Shown: positions 1 to 18,700, numbered from the stretch's first letter. The stretch is DNA of 64,000 bases from Apostichopus japonicus (GCF_037975245.1 NC_092567.1:26833544-26897543); one strand, 5' to 3'. Notes: generated by a model from the sequence alone, not told the origin. Numbers and translations are program-made.

Positions 1-109
1 AGCAAACCGCCCATGCATGTGTTACATTGTTGTTGACGTATGTTTGCCACTGGCTTAAACATAAAGTTACGTATAGTGGTTATGTAGTAAAATAGCCCCT
101 TACATATCT

Positions 110-1294
110 TCAATATGTAATAACATACTCCCTACAATACTATGATTACGTAATAATGTATCATTCACCTTTCATATAAAGGACCTTACCTATCTTGAGA
201 ATGTAACACTGTACCATCACCGTCCACATCATGATTATGTAATACTATACTCCCAGCATATATTATTATTATGTAATAATATACTCCAAGCACATATTAT
301 TATTATGTAATACTATACTCCAAGCATATATTATTAGTATGTAATAATATACTCCAAGCACATATTATTATTATGTAATAATATACTCCAAGCACATATT
401 ATTATTATGTAATACTATACTCCAAGCATATATTATTAGTATGTAATAATATACTCCAAGCACATATTATTATTATGTAATAATATACTCCAAGCACATA
501 TTATTATTATGTAATAATATACTCCAAGCACATATTATTATGTAATAATATACTCAAAGCACATATTATTAGTATGTAATAATATACTCCAAGCACATAT
601 TATTATTATTATATAATATACTCCAAGCACATATTATTATTATGTAATAATATACTCCCAGCACATATTAATATTATTATTATGTAATAATATACTCCAA
701 GCACATATTATTATGTAATAATATACTCAAAGCACATATTATTAGTATGTAATAATATACTCCAAGCACATATTATTATTATTATATAATAATATACTCC
801 AAGCACATATTATTATTATTATGTAATAATATACTCCCAGCACATATTATTATTATTATGTCATAATATACTTCAAGCACATATTATGATTATGTAATAA
901 TATACTCCAAGCACATATTATTATTATTATTATTATTATTATATAATATACTCCAAGCACATATTATTATTATGTAATAATATACTTCCAGCACATATTA
1001 TTATTATTATTATTATGTAATAATATACTCCAAGCACATATATTATTATGTAATAATATACTCAAAGCACATATTATTAGTATGTAATAATATACTCCAA
1101 GCACATATTATTATTATTATTATTATATAATAATATACTCCAAGCACATATTATTATTATTATGTAATAATATACTCCCAGCACATATAATTATTATTAT
1201 GTAATAATATACTCCAAGCACATATTATGATTATGTAATAATATACTCCAAGCACATATTATGATTATTATTATTATTATTATTATTATTATGT

Positions 1295-1346
<52 letters not shown>
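110..1346. repeat. AT-rich minisatellite with variable TAT-triplet linker, ending in an AT run
   Basis: Tandem units share the core GTAATAATATACTCCAAGCA followed by a variable number of TAT triplets, giving units of roughly 28-45 bp. Units before about 240 are diverged; those from 240 to 1290 are close copies. The array ends in an uninterrupted AT dinucleotide run at about 1296-1346. Length variation is mainly in the TAT triplets, as expected from slippage. No gene is seen in it. Confidence 0.9.
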
Positions 1347-1348
<2 letters not shown>

Positions 1349-1649
1349 TTCACTTGACATATGTAGCTCATAACGTATCCTGATTAATTAATAACATACA
1401 GCATTACTAACAATAGTCTACAGGGTAACCGGGAACAGAAATAGGGCATAAATTAACAATAAAAATAAACACAAAATATGAAACACTGTGTACCTTGGTA
1501 TCCCCCGAACGGAACTATACTCTTAGCGTATGTAATTGGCTTCCATGGGTTTCTGTGTATAACACATAACTGTCTTCAACAGTTGTTTCGGCGTAGTTCA
1601 TGCGAATAATTAAATTACTTGTAAATTAATTTAAATGAGAAACTAAGAT

Positions 1650-7090
<5,441 letters not shown>

Positions 7091-7391
7091 TTTGAAAATT
7101 GTTTCGGTTCACGAAGGAAAGTTAACAAAAATTTGAAAAAAATCTGCAGGAAAATTAAAAAAAACAGTCAGAAGCCAACAATCACATGTTAAGAGGAGGC
7201 TTCCATCAACCATAAAACAATGTTTGTTATTAGTTTACCTCACGGACGTTCAATTTAACAGTTCTACTACTTTCAGTTAGGCCTAGATTTGTACAAGGTT
7301 CTTCGATTTCTAATATCTGCACTTTGAGTGTTATGCAAACACTATGAATATGAAAACATATGAATATTCATTAAGCTATCTCTCCCAACAG

Positions 7392-7592
7392 CCAGTTGGG
7401 GACAGTTTTCTAATGCTAATACCGCTCTAAACTGTCCTACCATATCATGCTTCAATGCACTCGTATTGACAGTATGAACAGTTACTAACCTTTACCTGAT
7501 AGAAATATGATATTCATACTGTTCATACTGACAAAACAAGTGCTTTGAAGCGGGACATGAAAGTACAGCATAGAATAATTGTCCCAACTGGG
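7392..7592. mobile_element. fold-back MITE, copy 1
   Basis: A sequence of about 200 bp that is largely self-complementary. The ends read CCAGTTGGGGACAG on the left and CTGTCCCAACTGG-like on the right, and the arms share CAGTATGAACAGT and its complement near the centre. A related copy lies at 32322-32515. No clear target-site duplication is visible, so the superfamily is unassigned. Confidence 0.6.
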
Positions 7593-8039
7593 TGCTCTCA
7601 AGGCAGTTATAGAATGAATGCACGATCAAATACATGGTTTATACTTGATAATACCGAACTGTTTACAGTTGTTTGTTAACAATCAAACCGCGAGCTTGTC
7701 TATAAATCACCATGATAAACGGTAACGTAATAAAAGTACACTAGTAATGCAATTAATCGTTATCATACCTAACATAGTTCCATATGCTAAAATATAAGCA
7801 TAGGCGTCTAGACTCTGATTGGACGTTTCTATATTTATATTAGCAATGGACGATTTCCGTTGCTATGGTCTGATGATCTGAGTGTGCGCCCAACCATTAT
7901 AAATTATGTCCATATGCGTTACCTTGTGCACATGTGAAACATGCATATAAAATAGCTTATATATAACAAAGAAACAAGTTACCACACAAATTAAGTGTAA
8001 AATAAAATCTACTCGTATGCAGTTAAGGATGGTACAAAA

Positions 8040-8160
8040 TTCCGATATGATGACGTCACAAACATCTTTTAAACTTTGACATATAATTTAAAATGAACAT
8101 AAAATGACGTCACAGACATATTTTACACTTTGAGATATAATTTAAATGAACATAGGGTAT
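8040..8160. repeat. short imperfect tandem duplication carrying two TGACGTCA palindromes
   Basis: Two adjacent copies of about 55-60 bp share ATGACGTCACA followed by a stretch like TTTGACATATAATTTAAATG. TGACGTCA is the consensus cAMP-response element core, but nothing else here shows a promoter. Apart from this, 7600-9500 holds no recognisable gene. Confidence 0.5.
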
Positions 8161-8640
8161 ACGCGAAGGAACACAGAGGACGAATATAGCCGTACACTGC
8201 ATGTTCAACTGATTATTGCATTCTTACAACATGTAAATGCAGATCAGCTATTTTAAAAGGAAATTTACATATCTGAAATGTGAAAATGTCTCTGATAACA
8301 AACCTGCACCTTAGTGGGAAAATAATTCCAACTATACTATGTAATGGGAGTAAACAGGTTCAAATTATATTACAATATATAACACCATTATGCTCAAACC
8401 CATTAACTGGCTTATCTCATTAACTAATAATCACAGATATATTTCAAAATCTTTTTGGAAAAATGGAGGAAAAAAAAGCACTTTAAAATCCTTTCTTCAA
8501 TCTATAAAATCTAAACAAATTTAGCTTAATATATGCTTTTCTTTTCTTCTTCGTCTTAAAGATTTGTACTTTATCCAATGATTGTCTATAAGTTGATACA
8601 GAAGTGAGATACTTACCAAACTAGATCCGTGGAGTACCTG

Positions 8641-9519
8641 AGCAAGCAATGAGATTATCTCCCAGAAATTGTTCGTTAGTCCAATGAAATCTCCCTAAAA
8701 GGGCTAGAATACTAAGTGACCTTTGGTCTCTATCCGCAAACAATACCAACTGGCCGGTCGAACAGCTGAAAGCTTAAGATATCTTAAAATGACCCAATGT
8801 GTGTGTGTGAAGAGTCATCCTTCGAAGCAAACAGATTTGGGTGATAAAAGAAGAGTTGTTGTCCATCGAAAATGATGTAGTATTTGGTTACTTTTCAATG
8901 ATTTGCACGTTTGGTAGACTGGCAGAAAAGGGTTGGGCATTGCTAAAGAGACATATGAAGAAGTATATAGGAAATGTAAAGTCCTTTAAATTTGGTGAAT
9001 TTAGAAAATTTATACAAACACATAGTTCAAACCAAGAATCGTTTATTGCTGTTGAAATGATTAGTAGACCTATTATACTATGTACGTGATGTTCAGCTTG
9101 TATGTCCATCATATCATCTTGTTTAACGTTACAGACTTGTCAACCTTTCCAATGTTAATTCGTTTAGGGTAGAGTAAGAAATTAACTTTTGATCATCATT
9201 TTCACAAACAAAACCTGTTTGATTTGATATCAAGTGAAATACTTCAAGTTTATATTTATAAATCACGCAAGAACGTGTGAAATCAAGGGAAACCTATGAT
9301 GATTTTTATAAAAGTGAGAAGTCAGTGCTTGTGGATAATTTATAAAGTGTCCGAAGATAGTTTTATAATAGATAGCATTGGTACCAGTGTATACAAGGGT
9401 ATCATTTTGAGTACCGACGTAAGCCAGCACTAAAGTAAAATGAATTTCTAAGAATGTATAAGGGGGAGTAAAACTTTATGCAACCAATTCGGGTACACGA
9501 ACAGACTCATAAAAACTAA
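8641..9519. other. no gene recognised
   Basis: AT-rich non-coding DNA. Short open frames on both strands have no recognisable motif and no convincing exon boundaries. Confidence 0.5.
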
Positions 9520-9578
9520 TATATATGATATATATATATATATATATATATACTGTCGACCTAAGGTATGATCCATAG

Positions 9579-9612
<34 letters not shown>
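9520..9612. repeat. AT dinucleotide tracts
   Basis: Two (AT)n runs separated by a short unique stretch containing GTCGACCTAAGG. Simple repeat. Confidence 0.85.
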
Positions 9613-9614
<2 letters not shown>

Positions 9615-9669
9615 TTCAATATATGCTGTTGTTACATACATACATGTATGTATTATACCTATGGTCTTG

Positions 9670-9905
9670 ATAGTTTATTTCAGTTAGTTTAGTAGAAAAA
9701 AAAAGCATCAGGACGGACACTCAAGTCCCCATCAAGGACCCTACAGAGAGAGAGAAAAAACTGAAGACACAAACACTCAGACCCGATTACAATGCTTAAA
9801 GTACTTGTCCAAAGCATTTTTAAACCCATTCAAACTCATTGCAAGTGCAACATTCTCAGGCAAACCGTTCCACTCATTCACATTGTTGGAGGCCTTTAGC
9901 TAATG
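9670..9905 (-). mobile_element. 3' fragment of a CR1-group LINE
   Basis: Reading the minus strand, this has the terminal peptide pattern (N)NVNEWNGLPEN followed by a phrase like LNGFKNALDKYFKHCNRV, then a short 3' untranslated region. The same sequence occurs in plus orientation at about 44560-44765, so it is a dispersed element. It is severely 5'-truncated. Confidence 0.65.
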
Positions 9906-10917
9906 TCTTCAAGTTTGGGGGTGAAGGGGTGGGGGTAGTACCCGTTTTTTTCCCTACGTCCTCTTTGCCTTAGGTGCTTATGACATTACGTGTGAAGCAG
10001 CCACGTATAATCAAAGTTATACCGAATAAATGGTTTTATACAAAAGTGAAGCATAACCCAAGATTTCCCACCCCCCCCCCCACCACCTCTTCGCACCCAT
10101 CTGCTGGAGCCCATCACATCATTTCGACATTTAATACCATGGAGTTACATGTTCCCCATTAAGTATTAGAATATTCACAAATGTGACAAAAGCTACCATA
10201 ATCGAGGTTCGTGTGATCATAGGAATGTGGGGGGGGGGGCTGGATGAACAAATGCATATTTAGTTCAACAATTACATACAACCGTTTCCTACAAAGCCCC
10301 CCCCCCCTTCCTACACCAACCTTCCCTCCACTTTTGCTCCGCTCAGTAACACAGGTGAAATTATCTGATTCGCCAAGGACTGCACATAAGTTTCATTATA
10401 TGCGCACAAGCTCTCTACATAGGGAAGGCTGCAACAACATACAACCTTAATTTGAAAAGTTCTGTGTTAGCTACACAATTCCGTGTAGTATATTGTTGTA
10501 CTGTACTATTGTAATTAACTGCTTGCGGAGGCGAAATATTACCTTTGAACATCATGCAAGCGTTCAAAGGAATTAATTAGCTATGCTTTGTTAATTATCA
10601 ACGCTTTGTTTGAATTAGTTGGTGTTGTTGTTGAGACAAGGACTTCGGAAAGGCTAAGTTTGTTGACTTTGGTTGTTTGAACTTTGATGAGTGTTTTCTT
10701 TAAATGAAGGATAAAGACTTATCATAGAAACAAAACCAGTGACGTCAGAGGTGTGCGTTGTACTTTACGTGCATGTATTCTACACGAGTTGAGTAGCAAC
10801 ATATTTTGTGTATCGTTAATCGTTTCGTCTCCACGGTACGAGAAACCGGAACTACATCAGGAAATCCAACGTGACCTTCATGTGACCTTCATTCATGGTC
10901 TAGCTTCCAGTGTATGG
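9906..10917. other. no gene recognised
   Basis: Non-coding DNA with homopolymer C and G runs near 10070, 10232 and 10298. Nothing here supports a gene. Confidence 0.5.
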
Positions 10918-11800
10918 CGGGCCATCAGTCTCAAATCGTGGGAGATCGACTTATACCGATTTAAATCGACATATACCAATTTCCTTCGACTTATACCAGT
11001 TTCCAGCAGCTTCAATTGACTTCTACCGAATTAAATTGACATAAATCATTTTAGTTCTACATATCTATGGAGGGCCATCAGTCTCAAGTCGTGGGAGATC
11101 GACTTATACCGATTTAAATCGACATATAGCAATTTCCTTCGACTTATACCAGTTTCCAGCAGCTTGAATCAACATATACCAGTTTAAGTCTACATATCAT
11201 CGATTTAAATCGACATATACCAGTTTAATTCGAATTATACCAGTTTAAATCGACATATACCAATTTAAATCGATGATATGTAAAATAAATCGATGATATG
11301 TCAATTTAAATCGACATCTACCAATTTAAATCGATGATATGTCGAATTAAATCGGTAGAAGTCAATTTCCGTGGACTTATACCAGTTTCTATCAACACAA
11401 ATTGACATATACCTATTTAAATCGCCACATCTTCGATTTAGCTCATTAACATATTCCAAATCCCGATTTCGGTGATGATTGACATGTGGAGATACATCAC
11501 GTGTAGTCGCCTGACAAGGCGGGCGAATAATTAAAAATAAACACGAGCACAGTGGAATGCATGATTTAAACTGGTATAAGTAGAATTAAATTGGTATATG
11601 TCGATTTAAATTGACATATACCGATTTAATTCGACATATCATCGATTTAAACTGGTATATGTCGATTTAAATTGACATATACCGATTTATTTTACTTATC
11701 GATTTAAATTGGTATATGTCGATTTAATTCGATGATATGTCGAATTAAACTGGTATATGTCGATTTAAATCGACATATACCAATTTAATTCGACTTATCA
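10918..11800. repeat. palindromic short-unit minisatellite
   Basis: Dozens of degenerate units of about 19-21 bp built on TTTAAATCGACATATACCA, occurring in both orientations. Inverse units such as TGGTATATGTCGATTTAAA become frequent after 11280 and alternate with direct ones after 11550. The left part also contains a direct duplication of about 100 bp beginning GGGCCATCAGTCTCAA, at 10920 and 11069. The alternation makes the block able to form extended hairpins. Confidence 0.8.
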
Positions 11801-12085
11801 TCAGGTCATCAAAGAATGACAACTGGAATTAAAACTAACTGGTTATTGTGTTCCAATAATTTTGAGGCACATTGCAGAATGGTGAAGAATGGTGTCACCT
11901 CTACATACATACATTGCGATTTAATTCAATCAACCGCTACATCACATGTCCTTATATTTTCTATGTTCAATTCTCGCCCTTTGTCTGTTCAGACTTCCAG
12001 AGATCGGAGAAGGATAAAGAGGAAAGAAGTTGGTTCCACCCGGCCACTCTTTCGTGCTGTACAATATGTATGTGTTCTTATTACT

Positions 12086-12192
12086 GTGTAAAAGTAAGAG
12101 GGCCCGACGTTTCGATCCTACCAGGATCTTCTTTAGATCCTCTGAAGAAGATCCTGCTAGGATCGAAACACCAGGCCCTCTTACTTTTACAC
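12086..12192. repeat. near-perfect inverted repeat, 107 bp overall
   Basis: The left arm begins GTGTAAAAGTAAGAGGGCC and the right arm ends with its exact complement. Inside, GATCCTACCAGGATC and GATCCTGCTAGGATC flank an AAGAAGATC-type centre. The inner AAGAAGATCC...GGATCGAAAC resembles terminal sequences common in Penelope-like elements; this link is a guess. Confidence 0.7.
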
Positions 12193-13332
12193 ATTCTCTT
12201 ACACAGGCTCTTTAGTAAATAACCAGTTTGCTTTACAGTTTTGTTTTATTTTAACCTTATTACTGTATCAGCCTCGGAAACCATTAAATACAGGTATGCG
12301 AGAAGTGGTGGAACTTTAACTTAGCTGTCTGTGGAGGGCGGTGTTCCATTATACAGAATAGGGCAAAGAAGGACAAACAAATGATCGTAACGGTAAAACA
12401 CGCTAGATTTAAATACACGAATTTGTAGAAAAATATATCGAAATAGTTTAACAATCATCATGGACAGAATATTTACAACATCATAAAAAAAACTCTAAAC
12501 AACAATTGAAAAAGAAAGAAACTTGGGAAAACTATACCAATATGATTAATATTTTATATTGAGCTCAGTCGTAGTAAACCGCATCGAAAAGTCACCCCTT
12601 TGCACCATTTCCACGGCACATACCATTTGTCAATAGTGGTGTTGAATGAATAATCGACATTCATCTTCTGAAATTTGAACTGATAAACCCTTCCAGCAAT
12701 CAGATAGTAAAATAGTCAACAAGTCTGGTGTGAAATAGAAAGAATACTGTTGATCTAACAAGGCTCTTGAGGGTTTACCACATCTACAAAATAAACAACC
12801 ATTTACTTTAACCTTTCCTTCACTTTGGTCTTTCTTTCACTTTGAAGTGTAAACATTTTAATTAATAAATTTGTGACCTTTTAGATAAGTCAAGATCTTT
12901 TCAATGTAGCACTCTCAGATATGTTAAAGGTCATATGTAGCTGTATTGTTTAAATAAGCTGTCACATATTTAATTTACAATAGCGCCACCAATCACCAGT
13001 CTTTAGTTTACGCAACTCTTGCATCGAATCTGTTGGTGTTGTCAACAGTACGGTAGTGTTAATTTGGTAAAAACAGTACAAACTACACCAAATATATATA
13101 TATATACAATTATGCTTCACATCGGGTGGAGACCATGGATGAGTTTTACATCAATTTAGTGCAGAAGGTTTACCCACAAGTTGGAAGGCAGTGGATGAGA
13201 AAAGTGGTTTTCTACCAGGCAAAAGATAAACAAAACGTATTTACTTTATAATAAGTGGGCTACCCACTGCAGGACCGCAACCTCTCTGATGGAAGGTGGG
13301 ACCAGTGGAGTCGTTTTCACTTATGCAACATA
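12193..13332. other. no gene recognised
   Basis: AT-rich non-coding DNA leading into the 67-bp satellite. A short TA run lies near 13092-13106. Confidence 0.5.
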
Positions 13333-13604
13333 TGGAGCATTGGTACACTACACTCGTTCAATGCGGCTATGGTTATTATCAAGCAATCTACGGTGATATA
13401 ACAGTGGAGAATTGGTACGCTCGTTCAATGCTGAATGAGCGGCTATGGTTATTATCAAGCATTCTACGGTGACATTACCTTGGAGTATTGATACACTTGT
13501 TCAATGTGGCTATGGTTATTATCAAGCATTCTAAAGTGATATTACCTTGGAGCATTGGTACGCTCGTTCAATGCGGCTATGGTTATTATCAAGCATTCTA
13601 CGGT
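13333..13604. repeat. left edge of the 67-bp satellite, about four diverged monomers
   Basis: Monomers carry the same landmarks as the main array (GGAGCATTGGTACGCTC, GCGGCTATGGTTATTATCA) but show small insertions and substitutions, as expected at an array edge. The last monomer is cut by a LINE insertion at CATTCTACGGT. Confidence 0.88.
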
Positions 13605-15758
13605 ACTATCAGTACTATCAGCACCGGTTAAGGTCAAGCGTCTTAAAACAACTCCAAAATGCTATGATGTAAGCAGACTTCACAATTCACTGATTGCAGA
13701 GGAGTTCAGAGCAAAAATAGGAGGTGCCTTTGAACCTCTACTACATCTAGAGGACACAGATGTTGAGACCTTGTGGGAAAAGTTCAAAAACACCACAAAC
13801 AAAGTCACGGAAGAAACAGTAGGTTTCCAGCGGAAGAAACTGGTGAAAGGCCTGCCAGAAGAAGTCAGAAAAATGTGCCATCTCCGCAGGAAAGCTAGAG
13901 TTGAGATGCTCAACAACCCTACAGCAGCCAATAAGAACAACTGCAAGACGTTTAACAAAAAGGTGAAATATGAGGTAAAACAGTGGAAAAGGAAACTCAT
14001 AGAAAATGAGGTTTCTGAAATGGAACAAGCCTATAGTATGAACAACAGCTCTGACCTCTTCAAAAAAGTGAGGAAGCTTGCTGGGGAGAAAACAACAACC
14101 CAGGCTGTAGCCAAAGACAATCAAGGCATTCTAAGGACAGCTCCAGACGAAGTGATAAAGTGCTGGGAAGATCATTTCAACAAACATCTAAACACAGAAT
14201 TCCCCAGAGATGATGATATCCTTAAAACCATCCCGGAGCCTGTCAACCGTAATACCACAAGCTTACCTTTAACCCTAGAGAAGTAGAAGAGGCTGTCAAA
14301 AAGCTGAAAAACAATAAAGCCTGTGGCTGTGACAGGATATCAGCTGAAGTATTAAAAGAAGGAGGACCACTGATGAATCGGATGCTCCTCAAAATCATCA
14401 ACAAAGCTTGGTCAGATAGGGAGGTCCCAGAAGACTGGAGCAGAGGTCTGGTAGCTCCTGTCTATAAGAAAGGTGACAAGCTTGATCCTGCCAATTACAG
14501 AGCCATTACTCTTCTGTCCATCCCTGGAAAAGTCTTCTGCAGGATGCTGCTTACTAGAATCCAAGATACTGTAGAAAACCACCTCAGTGAGGAGCAGTGC
14601 GGATTCAGAGCCTCCAGAGGAACAACAGATGCCATCTTCACAGTCCGCCAGATCTTTGAAAAAGCCAAAGAGAGGAAAATACCGCTTCACTGGAACTTTG
14701 TGGACTTCAAAGCAGCCTTCGACACTATTTGGAGGGAGGCTCTCTGGAAATGCCTGCGCTCAATTGGAGTAGATCCAAAGCTAGTAGACCTCATAGCAAG
14801 GATGTATGAGAAAACAAAGTGCTCTGTAATGGTGAATGGAAAGATCACTGAGTGGTTTGAGGTTCAAGTTGGTGTCAGACAAGGCTGCCTACTATCTCCC
14901 TGTCTCTTCAACATCTACCTGGAGTTTGTCATGAAAGAGATACAAAATCTTGACTCAGGTCTGAAGAAGGGCAACATGTGTATAAACAACATCCGTTATG
15001 CTGATGACACCACTCTCATAGAAATGGACCTTGACAGCCTACAGGAGGCCACCAACAAACTTCAAGAAGCATGCACAAGATGGGGAATGAAAATCAACCC
15101 AACAAAGTGTAAAATAATGTCTGAAGACACCAAAGATGTTCTCCTTAACCAAGTACCTGTTCAGAAAGTTGACAACTTTGTCTTCCTGGGCAGCAATGTC
15201 CCCTCAATGGAAGAAGACGTCAAACGCCGCATAAGGTTGGCTTCCTGGGCTTTTGGAAGACTGAAAAATACCATCTGGTCAAACCATGACATCACCAGAT
15301 CCCTGAAAGTAAGGATTTACCAGGCCCTCATTCTGCCAATAGCAACTTACAGCTCTGAATCCTGGGCACTCCGTGAAAAAGATCGTCATCGACTTGATGT
15401 CTTTGAAATGAGATGTCTCAGAGCAATACTGGGTGTCTCCATCCTAGATAAAGTGAGGAACAACACCATCAGACAAAGGCTGAATGTAACTACCATCAAT
15501 GATGCAATCTGCAAGAGACGCCTGAAATGGGCCGGCCATGTCTTTAGGATGCCGGAGCATCGGCTTCCATATCAAGCATTCAAGAATGACTTCAGCAAGC
15601 CAAGACCTCCAGGACGACCACCTTCTAGATGGAAGGACCTAATCCAGAAAGACCTAGGTATGACAACCCAAGCTGTTGAAAGTTGCGCAGCAGACAGACC
15701 AAATTGGAGGAGGATTACTCGCCAGAGGGCAAAGGGACACAGCGTCCTACGCACCTAA
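13605..15758 (+). pseudogene. LINE reverse transcriptase, 5' truncated and frameshifted
   Basis: The first part (to about 14280) is the linker between the missing endonuclease and the reverse transcriptase. The frame shifts near 14260-14280; the downstream frame continues from NPREVEEAVKKLKNNKACG to the stop at 15758. Reverse-transcriptase landmarks include PVYKKGDKLDPANYRAITLL, EEQCGFRASRGTTD, FVDFKAAFDTI (motif A), GVRQGCLLSPCLFN (motif B) and RYADDT (motif C, catalytic YADD). The C-terminal RRLKWAGHVFRMP followed by a PPGRPPSRW region is common in RTE-like and related elements; the clade is not certain. Apart from the truncation and one frameshift the reading frame is well kept, so the insertion is fairly young. 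Confidence 0.88.
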
Positions 15759-15768
15759 GTCAGTCAGT
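13605..15768 (+). mobile_element. 5'-truncated non-LTR retrotransposon inserted in the satellite
   Basis: The element is flanked by an 11-bp direct repeat, CATTCTACGGT (13594-13604 and 15769-15779). The satellite has this once per monomer, so the repeat is a target-site duplication. The element lacks the 5' endonuclease region, as expected from incomplete target-primed reverse transcription, and ends ten bases after the stop codon in GTCAGTCAGT, a short 3' microsatellite tail. Confidence 0.88.
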
Positions 15769-18700
15769 CATTCTACGGTGACATTACCTTGGAGCATTGG
15801 TACGCATGTTCAATGCGGCTATGGTTATTATCAAGCATTCTAAAGTGACATTTCCTTGGAGCATTGGTACGCTCGTTCAATGCGGCTATGGTTATTATCA
15901 AGCATTCTAAAGTGACATTTCCTTGGAGCATTGGTACGCTCGTTCAATGCGGCTATGGTTATTATCAAGCATTCTAAAGTGACATTACCTTGGAGCATTG
16001 GTACGCTCGTTCAATGCGGCTATGGTTATTATCAAGCATTCTACGGTGACATTACCTTGGAGCATTGGTACGCTCGTTCAATGCGGCCATGGTTATTATC
16101 AAGCATTCTAAAGTGACATTTCCTTGGAGCATTGGTACGCTCGTTCAATGCGGCTATGGTTATTATCAAGCATTCTAAAGTGACATTACCTTGGAGCATT
16201 GGTACGCTCGTTCAATGCGGCTATGGTTATTATCAAGCATTCTAAAGTGACATTAACTTGGAGCATTGGTAAGCTCGCTCAATGCGGCTATGGTTATTAT
16301 CAAGCATTCTAAAGTGACATTACCTTGGAGCATTGGTACGCTCGTTCAATGCGGCTATGGTTATTATCAAGCATTCTACGGTGACATTACCTTGGAGCAT
16401 TGGTACGCTCGTTCAATGCGGCTATGGTTATTATCAAGCATTCTACGGTGACATTAACTTGGAGCATTGGTAAGCTCGCTCAATGCGGCTATGGTTATTA
16501 TCAAGCATTGTAAAGTGACATTACCTTGGAGCATTGGTACGCTCGTTCAATGCGGCTATGGTTATTATCAAGCATTCTACGGTGACATTACCTTGGAGCA
16601 TTGGTACGCTCGTTCAATGCGGCTATGGTTATTATCAAGCATTCTACGGTGACATTACCTTGGAGCATTGGTACGCTCGTTCAATGTGGCTATGGTTATT
16701 ATCAAGCATTCTAAGGTGACATTACCTTGGAGCATTGGTACGCTCGTTCAATGCGGCTTTGGTTATTATCAAGCATTCTACGGTGACATTACCCTGGAGC
16801 ATTGGTACGCTCGTTCAATGCGGCTATGGTTATTATCAAGCATTCTACGGTGACATTACCTTGGAGCATTGGTACGCTCGTTCAATGCGGCTATGGTTAT
16901 TATCAAGCATTCTACGGTGACATTACCTTGGAGCATTGGTACGCTCGTTCAATGCGGCTATGATTATTATCAAGCATTCTACGGTGACATTACCTTGGAG
17001 CATTGGTACGCTCGTTCAATGTGGCCATGGTTATTATCAAGCATTCTAAGGTGACATTACCTTGGAGCATTGGTACGCTCGTTCAATGCGGCCATGGTTA
17101 TTATCAAGCATTCTAAGGTGACATTACCTTGGAGCATTGGTACGCTCGTTCAATGCGGCCATGGTTATTATCAAGCATTCTAAAGTGACATTACCTTGGA
17201 GCATTGGTACGCATGTTCAATGTGGCTATGGTTATTATCAAGCATTCTAAAGTGACATTACCTTGGAGCATTGGTACGCTCGTTCAATGCGGCCATGGTT
17301 ATTATCAAGCATTCTAAAGTGACATTACCTTGGAGCATTGGTACGCATGTTCAATGTGGCTATGGTTATTATCAAGCATTCTACGGTGACATTACCTCGG
17401 AGCATTGGAACGCTCGTTCAATGCGGCCATGGTTATTATCAAGCATTCTAAAGTGACATTACCTTGGAGCATTGGTACTCTCGCTCAATGCGGCTATGGT
17501 TATTATCAAGCATTCTAAAGTGACATTACCTTGGAGCATTGGTACGCATGTTCAATGCGGCCATGGTTATTATCAAGCATTCTAAGATGACATTACCTTG
17601 GAGCATTGGTAAGCTCGTTCAATGCGGCTATGGTTATTATCAAGCATTCTACGGTGATATTACCTTGGAGCATTGGTACTCTCGCTCAATGCGGCTATGG
17701 TTATTATCAAGCATTCTACGGTGACATTACCTTGGAGCATTGGTACGCTCGTTCAATGCGGCTATGGTTATTATCAAGCATTCTACGGTGACATTACCTT
17801 GGAGCATTGGTACGCTCGTTCAATGCGGCTATGGTTATTATCAAGCATTCTAAAGTGACATTTCCTTGGAGCATTGGTACGCTCGTTCAATGCGGCTATG
17901 GTTATTATCAAGCATTCTAAAGTGACATTACCTTGGAGCATTGGTACGCTCGTTCAATGCGGCCATGGTTATTATCAAGCATTCTACGGTGACATTACCT
18001 TGGAGCATTGGTATGCTCGTTCAATGCGGCCATGGTTATTATCAAGCATTCTAAAGTGACATTTCCTTGGAGCATTGGTACGCTCGTTCAATGCGGCTAT
18101 GGTTATTATCAAGCATTCTAAAGTGACATTACCTTGGAGCATTGGTACGCTCGTTCAATGCGGCTATGGTTATTATCAAGCATTCTAAAGTGACATTAAC
18201 TTGGAGCATTGGTAAGCTCGCTCAATGCGGCTATGGTTATTATCAAGCATTCTACAGTGACATTACCTTGGAGCATTGGTACGCTCGTTCAATGCGGCTA
18301 TGGTTATTATCAAGCATTCTACGGTGACATTACCTTGGAGCATTGGTACGCTCGTTCAATGCGGCTATGGTTATTATCAAGCATTCTACGGTGACATTAA
18401 CTTGGAGCATTGGTAAGCTCGCTCAATGCGGCTATGGTTATTATCAAGCATTCTAAAGTGACATTACCTTGGAGCATTGGTACGCTCGTTCAATGCGGCT
18501 ATGGTTATTATCAAGCATTCTACGGTGACATTACCTTGGAGCATTGGTACGCTCGTTCAATGCGGCTATGGTTATTATCAAGCATTCTAAAGTGACATTA
18601 CCTTGGAGCATTGGTACGCTCGTTCAATGCGGCTATGGTTATTATCAAGCATTCTAAAGTGACATTAACTTGGAGCATTGGTAAGCTCGCTCAATGCGGC

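Larger units (their letters stand above)
7143..8640 (-). other. possible 5' untranslated leader and leader intron of the tetraspanin gene
   Basis: On the minus strand, 5' of the start codon, a pyrimidine-rich stretch ends in TTTTCCTGCAG at about 7147, a good splice acceptor about 57 bases before the ATG. A consensus donor (TTG then GTAAGTATC) sits on the same strand at about 8613-8620. Together they could bound a leader intron of about 1.5 kb. No coding potential is needed for this model, and only transcripts could confirm it. Confidence 0.3.
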
